Origin: Aeromicrobium chenweiae
GTDB taxonomy: Bacteria; Actinomycetota; Actinomycetes; Propionibacteriales; Nocardioidaceae
NCBI RefSeq assembly: GCF_003065605.1
Contig: NZ_CP026952.1
Coordinates: forward strand, 1,488,001 to 1,552,000
Length of the DNA stretch: 64,000 bases
Direction: 5' to 3'
Shown: one piece after another, positions 40,392 to 48,076 of the stretch
Numbering within the stretch: position 1 is the first letter of the stretch
Layout of the letters: each line of letters starts with the position of its first letter
The notes under the pieces: generated by a model
What the model saw: the letters and a program-made list of their open reading frames with translations, nothing else
Told to the model about the DNA's origin: nothing
Databases searched by the model: none
Made by a program: the position numbers and the translations under genes

Positions 40392-41744
40392 CTATCCGAT
40401 CCGCTCGGCTTTGCCGAGGATGCCTTGTGGCCTGACGAGGAGGATCAGGATCAGCACGACGAGCGCGCCGACCTCCTTGATGGAGGCGGGGACGCCGAAG
40501 ACCGGTCCGAGCTCGACCATGAGGCCGATGATCAGCGAGCCGACGAGCGCTCCCCAGATCGTCCCGAGGCCGCCGAGGGTGACGCCGGCGAACACGAGGA
40601 GCAGCAGGTCGAAGCCCATCTGGAACTTGACCTGCTCCTGCACCGCGAGGAGCACGCCGGCCAGGCCGGTCAGGGCCGTGCCGAGCACCCAGACCGCCGA
40701 GATGACGCCGTCGACGCGCATGCCGGACGACGCGGAGAGCGCCGGGTTGTCCGAGACCGCGCGCATGGCCTTGCCGAGCCGCGTGCGCATCAGCGCGATG
40801 CAGGTGACGGCGATCGTGACGATCGTGACCAGCAGGATCGCGATCTCCTTGTGCGACAGGTCGATCGGCCCGTAGCTCTGCCGGCCCTGCACGACGTACT
40901 CGGAGAGCGTCCGCGTGGAGCCGCCGAAGCCGTACTGGAAGATGCTGCGCATGAACACCGCGAGGCCGATCGACACGATCATCATGGCGATCAGTCCGGT
41001 GCCGCGGCGGCGCAGTGGCCGCCACAGGCCCCGGTCCTGCAGGTAGCCGAAGATCGCGCACACGATCACCGCGCAGACGCCGGCCAGGATCACCGGTAGC
41101 CCGATGCCCTGGTTGAAGATGTAGGTGGTGATGGCGCCCAGCGTGATGAGCTCGCCGTGCGCGAAGTTGGTCAGCCCGGTGGTGCCGAAGATCAGCGACA
41201 GGCCGAGCGCGGCGAGCGCGATCAGCAGGCCCTTGATGACGCCCGAACGGGTGCCGTCGATGATCTCGCTGACCTTCGAGGCCTTCTCGACCGTGAGCGC
41301 ACCGATCTGGAACTGCACGAAGTTGGAGGAGGCGAGCTTGACCTGGACGGTCTTGGTCGTCTCACCCTGGCCGCTGAGCTCGACGCCCTCGGGGAGCGTC
41401 TTCGGGTCGAGCTTGACGACGTAGGTGCCGTTGCCCGGGATGCCGATGCTGACGCGTCCGGTCTTGTCGGTCGTCTGGGTGCCTTGCTCCTCGCCGGTGT
41501 CGCTGTCCTTGAGGACGGTCAGCGAGACGCCGGGGACGGGTTCGGGTTCACCCTCGCCGCCCTTGAGGTCCTTCAGGGTCACGGTGATGTTGGCGCCCTG
41601 GACGATCGGGTTCTGATCGGGGATGCCGGCACTCGTGGTCGGGGTGGGGGTGGGGGTCGTTGTCTCGGCCGAGGCCGTTGCGGGCACGAGGAGAAGAGAC
41701 GTCCCCAGTGCTGCTGCTAGTAGGGCCGCGAGTCGCAATCGCAC
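40392..41744 (-). CDS. livH: LivH permease with an N-terminal extracytoplasmic domain
   Basis: 450 residues against about 300 for ordinary LivH. Residues 1-26 look like a signal peptide (RLAALLAAALGTSLLLVPATASA). Residues about 45-150 form a beta-rich domain (VTLKDLKGG, GVSLTVLKD, GRVSIGIPGNGTYVVKLD) like carboxypeptidase-regulatory or Cna-B modules. The permease starts near residue 165 with ALAALGLSLIFGTTGLTNFAHGELITLGA and contains RTRLGKAMRAVSDNPALSASSGM. It ends VRPQGILGK. The GTG start at 41744 has AGGAG 7 nt upstream. It is first in livHMGF. The extra domain may contact LivK or the cell wall. Confidence 0.9.
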   Translation of the reverse strand: MRLRLAALLAAALGTSLLLVPATASAETTTPTPTPTTSAGIPDQNPIVQGANITVTLKDLKGGEGEPEPVPGVSLTVLKDSDTGEEQGTQTTDKTGRVSIGIPGNGTYVVKLDPKTLPEGVELSGQGETTKTVQVKLASSNFVQFQIGALTVEKASKVSEIIDGTRSGVIKGLLIALAALGLSLIFGTTGLTNFAHGELITLGAITTYIFNQGIGLPVILAGVCAVIVCAIFGYLQDRGLWRPLRRRGTGLIAMMIVSIGLAVFMRSIFQYGFGGSTRTLSEYVVQGRQSYGPIDLSHKEIAILLVTIVTIAVTCIALMRTRLGKAMRAVSDNPALSASSGMRVDGVISAVWVLGTALTGLAGVLLAVQEQVKFQMGFDLLLLVFAGVTLGGLGTIWGALVGSLIIGLMVELGPVFGVPASIKEVGALVVLILILLVRPQGILGKAERIG

Positions 41745-41791
41745 GCATGAACTCCTGTCGGCTTACCGGGGTGGTGCTTGTCGGTCTCTGG

Positions 41792-41797
41792 ACTATA
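41792..41797 (-). promoter_or_regulatory. -10 of livHMGF promoter
   Basis: TATAGT on the minus strand lies 47 nt before the livH GTG. No good -35 is visible. Upstream at 41856-41841 the minus strand reads GAAAC-N6-GTTAC, with the spacing of GlnR half-sites. Confidence 0.45.
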
Positions 41798-41863
41798 GCG
41801 ACAACCCGGCGTCACCCGGGGGCGCAAACTTCCGAATCAGGTAACAGTTGGGTTTCGATGGGT

Positions 41864-42610
41864 TCAGTGCACCGCGACGGCGACCGAGCACAGGATCGGC
41901 GCGACCACGAGCGCGGGCAGCAGATCCGCCACGGCGATGGGTTTGATGTCCAGCAGCCGCAGTGCGACGCCGACGAGGATCAGCCCGCCGGTCGCGGTGA
42001 GGGCGGCGAGGTGGGCATCGGGCAGGAACGACCCGAGCACGGCACCGAGCACGGTCAACGACCCCTGGATGAGGGCGACCGAGACGGCGGACGCCATGAC
42101 CCCGATGCCGAACGATGCGGCGAACGCAAGCGCGGCGAACGCGTCGAGGGTCGACTTGAGCAGGAGCTGGTCCGCGCCGTTGCCGAGACCCTCGTTGATC
42201 GAGCCGAGGATGGTCAGCGGGCCGACGCAGAACACGAGCGAGCTGATCACGAAACCCTCGATGAAGCGCTCGCGGCCCTCGCCGCCGTCGCCGCGGGTCA
42301 GGCGTCGCTGCAGGACGCCGCCGAACGCCTCGAGCCGCTCCTCCAGCCGCAGGAGCGAGCCGGCGATCCCGCCGAGCACCAACGCGCCCAGCACGATGAG
42401 CATGGGTGCGCTCGTGCCGACGGCGGCGCTGAGGTCGGAGGAGGACACCTCCATGGCCCCCTGCGCGGCGATGAGCAGGGTCACGAGGCCGAGGGCGGCC
42501 GTCACGGTCGTGCGGACGTGCACGCTCAGACGGTGACCGATGAGCAGGCCGAGCCCGGATCCTGCGAGGACTGCCACGACGTTCGTGACGGTGCCGTACC
42601 CGACGAACAT
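41864..42610 (-). CDS. DUF554 membrane protein
   Basis: 248 residues with about seven transmembrane helices. It begins GYGTVTNVVAVLAGSGLGLLIGHRL and contains GFVISSLVFCVGPLTILGSINEGLG and LLLKSTLDAFAALAFAASFGIGV, the blocks defining DUF554 (YdfK-like). The function is unknown; a transport role is suspected for the family. GAGGGAG precedes the ATG by 7 nt. It is divergent from the GNAT gene. Confidence 0.88.
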   Translation of the reverse strand: MFVGYGTVTNVVAVLAGSGLGLLIGHRLSVHVRTTVTAALGLVTLLIAAQGAMEVSSSDLSAAVGTSAPMLIVLGALVLGGIAGSLLRLEERLEAFGGVLQRRLTRGDGGEGRERFIEGFVISSLVFCVGPLTILGSINEGLGNGADQLLLKSTLDAFAALAFAASFGIGVMASAVSVALIQGSLTVLGAVLGSFLPDAHLAALTATGGLILVGVALRLLDIKPIAVADLLPALVVAPILCSVAVAVH

Positions 42611-42729
42611 GTAGGGTCTCCCTCGACAGTTGAGTGTTCAACCGGACATGATGTTCCAGCCCAGCGCGTAGTGTGTCACCTTGGCCTGCTGGCTGCGTAG
42701 CGCACGTCCAGGACGGGAGGCAGAACGGC

Positions 42730-43374
42730 ATGTCGGCCCGACCGCACATCGTCCTCCGGGACGCCGACCGCGAGGACGCCGCGGCACTCGTCGCCCTGTG
42801 GACCGAGTGCGCCGGCGCGAGCGTCGACGAGGGCTCCGAGGCGTTCACCCAGCAGGCGCTGTGGCGCAAGCCCGGCGTCGCCGAGGCGGCCGCCGCGCTC
42901 GACCTGTCGCTCAACAAGCCCGACAAGCGCATCATCGTCGCCTTGGTGAACGGCGAGATCATCGGCGCCACGGTGTGCGACATCGGCACCCTGACGCCGA
43001 TCACCCTCACCCGTGTCCTGATCGTCACCGAGATCCAGGTCTCGCCCCGGTACCGGCGCAAGTCGGTCGCGTCGACGTTGCTGTCGGCCGCAGCGACCTA
43101 CGGCGAGGACCACAACTGCGAGCTGGTCGTCGCGGCCATCCCCGTGCACTCGCGCGAGCCGCACCGCTACCTCACCAAGATCGGCTTCAACCAGATCGCG
43201 GTGCTGCGGGCCATCCAGTCCACCAAGCTGCGGTCACGCCTGACCTCGAAGGCGACGAACTCGCGGGACACCGGCAAGCTGATCGCCGTGCGTCGCACCT
43301 TGCGGCGCCGCCAGAGCGAGGTCCGCGGGTCCCGCCCGCGCCCGTCGGACAGGAACGTCACGGGGGCCGACTAG
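42730..43374 (+). CDS. GNAT family N-acetyltransferase
   Basis: 214 residues. The GNAT core runs from IVLRDADREDAAALVALWTEC to a beta4-alpha3 segment VTEIQVSPRYRRKSVASTLLSAAATYGEDHNCE, where RRKSVAST is the acetyl-CoA pyrophosphate loop (R/Q-x-x-G/x-x-G/A type). A basic tail of about 45 residues rich in Arg and Lys follows the domain. GGGAGG is 8 nt before the ATG at 42730. The acceptor substrate is unknown. Its TAG stop is also the start of the polA -10. Confidence 0.82.
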   Translation: MSARPHIVLRDADREDAAALVALWTECAGASVDEGSEAFTQQALWRKPGVAEAAAALDLSLNKPDKRIIVALVNGEIIGATVCDIGTLTPITLTRVLIVTEIQVSPRYRRKSVASTLLSAAATYGEDHNCELVVAAIPVHSREPHRYLTKIGFNQIAVLRAIQSTKLRSRLTSKATNSRDTGKLIAVRRTLRRRQSEVRGSRPRPSDRNVTGAD

Positions 43375-43377
43375 AGT
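43372..43377 (+). promoter_or_regulatory. -10 of leaderless polA promoter
   Basis: TAGAGT, which includes the stop codon of the GNAT gene, ends 7 nt before the polA GTG. Confidence 0.55.
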
Positions 43378-43384
43378 CGGTGCG

Positions 43385-46045
43385 GTGGACCGCCTCCTGC
43401 TGATCGACGGCCATTCCGTCGCCTACCGTGCCTTCTTCGCCCTCCCCGTCGACAACTTCTCGACGACGACAGGGCAACACACCAACGCCGTCTTCGGCTT
43501 CACGTCGATGCTCATCAACGTGCTGCGGGACGAGGCGCCGACGCACGTCGCCGTGGCCTTCGACGTCTCGCGCCAGACGTTCCGGCTCGAGCGGTACCCC
43601 GAGTACAAGGGCAACCGGTCCAAGTCGCCGCAGGAGTTCACCGGGCAGATCCCGCTGATCAAGCAGGTGCTCGACGCCCTGCACATCACCACGTTCGAGA
43701 AGGACGGTTTCGAGGCCGACGACATCATCGGCACGCTCGCGACCCGCGCGGAGTCCGCGGGCATGGAGGTGCTGATCTGCACCGGTGACCGCGACGCCCT
43801 GCAGCTGGTCACCGACACGACCACGGTGCTCTACCCGCGCAAGGGCGTCTCCGACCTGGCCCGCATGACGCCCGACGCGGTGCAGGAGAAGTACGGCGTC
43901 GCCCCGGTCAACTATCCCGACATCGCGGCGATGGTCGGCGAGACGAGCGACAACCTGCCGGGCGTCCCCGGGGTCGGGCCGAAGACGGCGGCCAAGTGGC
44001 TGGCGCAGTTCGGCTCGCTCGACGAGATCATCGCGAAGGCCGACCAGATCCCCGGCAAGGCCGGCGCGTCCTTGCGGGAGCACCTCGACGACGTCATCCG
44101 CAACCGCAGCATCAACGCCCTGATCCGTGACCTCGACCTGCCCGCGGGCCCTGCGGACCTGACGTTCGACACGGTGTGGGACCGGGAGGCCATCCACACC
44201 GTCTTCGATGCGCTCGAGTTCAACGCCTTGCGCGTCCGGCTGTTCGAGGCGTTCGGCGACACCCCGCCGCAGGCCGAGGACGGGTTCGACCTCGAGGGCC
44301 GGACGCTCGAGCCCGGCGCGGTCGCGGCCTGGCTCGACGAGCAGGAGCCCGGCGGACGGCTCGGCCTGCACGTGCAGGGGTCGTGGGGGCGTGGCACGGG
44401 CGACGTCGTGGCCCTGGCGATCGCCTCCGACGAGTCCGCGGTCTGGATCAACGTCGACGACATCACGCCCGAGGACGACGCCGCGATCGCGGCGTGGCTC
44501 GCCGACGCCGGACGTCCCAAGGTCCTGCACGACGCCAAGGGGCCGTTGCTGGCCCTGGCGGCACGCGGCTGGACGCTCGCGGGCCTGGTGGCGGACACCG
44601 CGCTGTCGGCGTACGTCGTGCGGCCCGACCAGCGCTCGTACGACCTGGGCGACCTGTCGGTGCGCTATCTCAAGCGCGAGCTGCGCGACGAGTCCGACAA
44701 CGCCGGCCAGCTGACGCTCGACACCGACACCATCGGCGGCGAGGCCGGGATGCTGCGCGCCCGGGCCACCCTCGACCTGGCCGCCGTGCTCGACCAGGAG
44801 GTCGAGCAGCACGGCGGCACCGCCCTGATCGCCGACGTCGAGCTGCCGCTGGTGGCGACGCTCGCGCGCATGGAGCGCACCGGCATCGCGGTGGACGACG
44901 ACCACCTCGTGGGGCTGGAGTCCGAGTTCGCCGCCCGGGCGCAGAACGCGGCGGCCGAGGCGTTCGCGGCCATCGGCGGCAAGGAGATCAACCTCGGCTC
45001 GCCCAAGCAGCTGCAGGTCGTGCTCTTCGACGAGCTGGGCATGCCCAAGACCAAGAAGACCAAGACGGGATACACGACCGACGCCGACTCGCTGCAGCAG
45101 CTCTACGTCAAGACCGGGCACCCGTTCCTGCAGCACCTGCTCGACCACCGCGACGTCACCCGGCTGCGCCAGACCGTCGAGGGGCTGCGCAAGTCGATCT
45201 CCGACGACGGCCGCATCCACACGACGTACGCCCAGACGATCGCGGCGACCGGCCGGCTGAGCTCCAACGACCCCAACCTGCAGAACATCCCGATTCGCAC
45301 CGCCTCCGGGCGGCGCATCCGCGAGGCGTTCTGCGTCGGTGAGGGCTTCGAGACGCTGCTGACCGCCGACTACAGCCAGATCGAGATGCGCATCATGGCG
45401 CACCTGTCGGAGGACGCCGACCTCATCTCGGCGTTCAAGTCCGGCGAGGACTTCCACACCATCACCGCGGCGAAGGTGTTCGCCAAGGATCCCGCCGACA
45501 TCGACACCGAGCTGCGGGCCAAGATCAAGGCGATGAACTACGGCCTGGCCTACGGGCTGTCGTCGTACGGGCTCAGCCAGCAGCTGAGCATCTCCACGGG
45601 CGAGGCCCAGGGCCTCATGGACGACTACTTCCAGCGGTTCGGCGGGGTGCGCGACTACCTGCGCGGGCTCGTGGACGAGGCGCGGCGCACCGGCTACACC
45701 GAGACCATCATGGGACGCCGCCGCTACCTGCCCGACCTGCAGAGCGACAACCGCCAGCGCCGCGAGATGGCCGAGCGGATGGCGCTCAACGCGCCCATCC
45801 AGGGTTCGGCCGCCGACATCATCAAGGTCGCGATGCTCAACGTCGAGCGCGCCCTCGACACGGCCGGGCTGACGTCCCGGATGCTCCTGCAGGTGCACGA
45901 CGAGCTCGTGCTGGAGGTGGCAGCGGGGGAGAAGGACCAGGTCGAGCAGCTCGTCCGCGACCAGATGGCCTCGGCAGCCGAGCTCTCGGTCCCGTTGGAC
46001 GTGTCCGTCGGCGTCGGCCGCACCTGGCACGAGGCCGGCCACTAG
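43385..46045 (+). CDS. polA: DNA polymerase I
   Basis: 886 residues. The 5'-3' exonuclease domain (1-300) shows AFDVSRQTFRLERYPEYKGNR, EADDIIGTLA and CTGDRDALQLV. The middle 3'-5' exonuclease-like domain lacks the DxE motif and has HDAKG where the second Asp motif should be, so proofreading is probably lost, as in mycobacterial PolA. Polymerase motifs are complete: A LLTADYSQIEMR with Asp662, B RAKIKAMNYGLAYGLSSYG, C QVHDELVLEV with Asp839. The GTG start follows a leaderless -10. It repairs DNA and removes RNA primers. Confidence 0.97.
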   Translation: MDRLLLIDGHSVAYRAFFALPVDNFSTTTGQHTNAVFGFTSMLINVLRDEAPTHVAVAFDVSRQTFRLERYPEYKGNRSKSPQEFTGQIPLIKQVLDALHITTFEKDGFEADDIIGTLATRAESAGMEVLICTGDRDALQLVTDTTTVLYPRKGVSDLARMTPDAVQEKYGVAPVNYPDIAAMVGETSDNLPGVPGVGPKTAAKWLAQFGSLDEIIAKADQIPGKAGASLREHLDDVIRNRSINALIRDLDLPAGPADLTFDTVWDREAIHTVFDALEFNALRVRLFEAFGDTPPQAEDGFDLEGRTLEPGAVAAWLDEQEPGGRLGLHVQGSWGRGTGDVVALAIASDESAVWINVDDITPEDDAAIAAWLADAGRPKVLHDAKGPLLALAARGWTLAGLVADTALSAYVVRPDQRSYDLGDLSVRYLKRELRDESDNAGQLTLDTDTIGGEAGMLRARATLDLAAVLDQEVEQHGGTALIADVELPLVATLARMERTGIAVDDDHLVGLESEFAARAQNAAAEAFAAIGGKEINLGSPKQLQVVLFDELGMPKTKKTKTGYTTDADSLQQLYVKTGHPFLQHLLDHRDVTRLRQTVEGLRKSISDDGRIHTTYAQTIAATGRLSSNDPNLQNIPIRTASGRRIREAFCVGEGFETLLTADYSQIEMRIMAHLSEDADLISAFKSGEDFHTITAAKVFAKDPADIDTELRAKIKAMNYGLAYGLSSYGLSQQLSISTGEAQGLMDDYFQRFGGVRDYLRGLVDEARRTGYTETIMGRRRYLPDLQSDNRQRREMAERMALNAPIQGSAADIIKVAMLNVERALDTAGLTSRMLLQVHDELVLEVAAGEKDQVEQLVRDQMASAAELSVPLDVSVGVGRTWHEAGH

Positions 46046-46052
46046 CCCGCCC

Positions 46053-46122
46053 AGCCCAGATCTGCGGGCTCCTGCACGTTTCCGCGCCGCGGATTCGGTG
46101 CAGAAGCACGCAAATCTGGGCT
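46053..46122. repeat. 25-bp imperfect inverted repeat after polA
   Basis: Arms 46053-46077 and 46098-46122 match at 22 of 25 positions around a 20-nt loop and fill the gap between polA and the convergent flippase gene; the right arm touches the flippase stop. Read as minus-strand RNA two of three mismatches are G-U pairs, so it would fold best in the flippase transcript. It could be a terminator or a REP/MITE-like element. Confidence 0.75.
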
Positions 46123-47309
46123 CAGTGCGGGGGCTCGCGCGAGGGCAGCGGCGCGAGGTAGACCACCAGGGCGAGGGCCGCTGAGACCGTCGCCATCGTG
46201 ATGACGAGCCCGGTGATGCCCACGCCGAGCCCGTACGCCGACGCGAGGACGGCCGCGACCGCGCCCCAGATCATCACGACGATGCCGTGCGCGTGCCGCG
46301 CGAGCGCGTCGAACACCAGCAGGTGGACGACCGCGAGCGAGGAGCCGGCCACGGCGAACAGCCAGAGGCGGTCGGTGATCTCGGAGTACTGGTCGCCGCC
46401 GACCAGGATGAGGGCGACCTTCGGCAGGACCGCCGTGGCGAGGACGGCGAGGGTGCCGAAGCCGGCCACGAGCGACACCGCCCGCAGGCGTGCGTGGTTC
46501 GTGGTGGCGCGCGCCAGGTTGGGGAACAGCACGACACTGACGAACTGGGGGAAGAACAGCGCAGCCTTGGCGAGGATCAGGCCCGAGGCGTACAGGCCGC
46601 TGTCGTGCTCGTCGAAGCGGTTGCGGGCGATGAGGGAGTCCATGTTGCTGAGCACGAAGTACGCCAGCAGGGCGTGGGTCGACAGGAGCGCCTCACGCAG
46701 GAGGGGGCGCCGGCTGACCGTGCCGGCGGTGGCCCGGTGGCCCGTCAGCAGTCGCGCCCCCGCCAGGACCGGCAGCCACGAGCCGATCGCGAGCCCGACC
46801 ATCGCGCCGGTCGGGGTGGCCGAGACGAGCAGACCGATCGTCCCGCCGACCAGCCGTCCGACGCCGTTGCCGAGATAGATCGCGGTCAGGGCACCCCAGC
46901 GTTCCTGTCCCTGCGCGATGCCGCACTGCGCGCCCATGATCGTCAGGGGAACGAGGGCAGCCCCGCACAGCACGACGGGCCAGTACGACCCGAGCTTCAG
47001 GGCGGGCGTCAGGCCCACCGTCGCCACGGCGACCACGAGTCCGACCATGCCCGCGACCATCAAGGTCACGCGGACGGTCGCGCCGATGATCTCGTCGGCC
47101 CGGTCGGGGTCGACCGCGAGCCGTCGTGCCGTGACGGCCTGGAGGCCGAGGGCGCTCACGGTGCCCACGAGGATGATGCCGAACAGGGCCGTGAGGGCGC
47201 CGAACTCCTTCGGGACGAGCAGTCGTGCCGAGACGACGTTGAAGCCGTAGACGGCGATGTTCATGCCCATCATTCCGGCGGCCACGAGGGTTCCGCCGGT
47301 CATCGTCAT
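46122..47309 (-). CDS. Polysaccharide flippase-like (MATE/MOP superfamily) membrane protein
   Basis: 395 residues, about 12 hydrophobic helices. The N-terminus GGTLVAAGMMGMNIAVYGFNVVSARLLVPKEFGALTALFG matches oligosaccharide flippases (Wzx/MurJ-related), with YFVLSNMDSLIARNRFDEHDSGLYASGLILAKAALFFPQF in the second half. The ATG at 47309 is preferred because GAGG sits 7 nt upstream; a GTG at 47327 is only 3 nt from a TATTGT -10 and is less likely. No glycosyltransferase genes are adjacent, so the lipid-linked substrate is unknown. Confidence 0.8.
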   Translation of the reverse strand: MTMTGGTLVAAGMMGMNIAVYGFNVVSARLLVPKEFGALTALFGIILVGTVSALGLQAVTARRLAVDPDRADEIIGATVRVTLMVAGMVGLVVAVATVGLTPALKLGSYWPVVLCGAALVPLTIMGAQCGIAQGQERWGALTAIYLGNGVGRLVGGTIGLLVSATPTGAMVGLAIGSWLPVLAGARLLTGHRATAGTVSRRPLLREALLSTHALLAYFVLSNMDSLIARNRFDEHDSGLYASGLILAKAALFFPQFVSVVLFPNLARATTNHARLRAVSLVAGFGTLAVLATAVLPKVALILVGGDQYSEITDRLWLFAVAGSSLAVVHLLVFDALARHAHGIVVMIWGAVAAVLASAYGLGVGITGLVITMATVSAALALVVYLAPLPSREPPH

Positions 47310-47536
47310 GCGCGCGGACCTCACCACGGCACAATAGCCGGGAGTACTTCACCGAAACGTAGCCAGCCTTTTTCCCTGGCGCTCCAAGCAAACAAGTTAC
47401 TTCGTAGTACGTGACATCGGCCACGAGTGCTTGACTGGCTCCATTTCGGCCGTACATGTGATTTCATGTCTCCCGGAGGGAGTCAACAAGCGGTTCTCAA
47501 CGCGCCTGACGGTGCTGCTTCTTGTTGCAATTCGAT
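47310..47536. other. 227-bp divergent intergenic region, relatively AT-rich
   Basis: It holds the flippase promoter (TATTGT at 47336-47331, minus) and whatever drives the next operon. It is visibly less GC-rich than its surroundings, with several homopolymer runs (CCTTTTTCCC, CAAACAAGTTAC). A GGAGGGAG at about 47475 is not followed by a start codon at useful distance. No gene or RNA was recognised. Confidence 0.5.
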
Positions 47537-48076
47537 ATGAAAACACGTGTCATCAAGGGAGCTGTTCTCGCGCTCTTCGGTGCGCTGACGATCGCGTTTG
47601 GTCAGTGGTTCGGTTTGGACCTCGATCAAGTCGCACTTCTCGGCGTTGCTCTAGGAGCCGTCATCGGTCTGGTGCCGGACCGCTCGCTCACCGAGCGCAT
47701 CATCGGTTTCGCCATCGGTTTCGTGCTGGCCTGGATCGGTTATGCGATCCGCGCTGCCATCCTGCCCGACACCGCGACAGGCCGGGCCGTTGTCGTGTTC
47801 GCCGTCATCATCGTCGCGATGCTCATCGCGGTCGTCACCGCGAGCCGCGTGCCGCTTTGGGCCATGCTCGTCGGCTCGGCCGCGATCGTCGGAGCTTACG
47901 AGCAGACGTATGCCGCCTCCCCGACGCTGTTCCTCAGCGACTCGCCGACGGCCGCAACCACCGTCCTCCTCGCGTGTGCAATGGGCGTCCTCGGCTCAGT
48001 CCTCCTGGGCGAAGACGTCGAAGAGCGCCGCGCCGATGAACACAGCAACCACCACCACTCGAAGGCATCAGCATGA
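47537..48076 (+). CDS. Six-helix membrane protein of unknown function
   Basis: 179 residues, not recognised. After MKTRVIKG come about six hydrophobic stretches (near 8-28, 34-50, 56-78, 86-106, 110-128 and 138-158), then a polar tail with DVEERRADEHSNHHHSKASA. The helices are short and Gly/Ala-rich. No Shine-Dalgarno is seen; a TGCAAT hexamer ends 5 nt before the ATG, so it may be leaderless. The stop overlaps the next gene by ATGA. The pairing suggests it is the membrane partner of the secreted heptad-repeat protein. Codon use is a little less GC-biased than in neighbours. Confidence 0.7.
   Translation: MKTRVIKGAVLALFGALTIAFGQWFGLDLDQVALLGVALGAVIGLVPDRSLTERIIGFAIGFVLAWIGYAIRAAILPDTATGRAVVVFAVIIVAMLIAVVTASRVPLWAMLVGSAAIVGAYEQTYAASPTLFLSDSPTAATTVLLACAMGVLGSVLLGEDVEERRADEHSNHHHSKASA

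Noticed and set aside
47431..48039. Open frame starting MTGSISAVHVISCLPEG overlapping the six-helix gene in another frame.
   Set aside because: It turns into Arg/His-rich shadow sequence, while the alternative frame gives clear transmembrane helices and ATGA coupling to the next gene.
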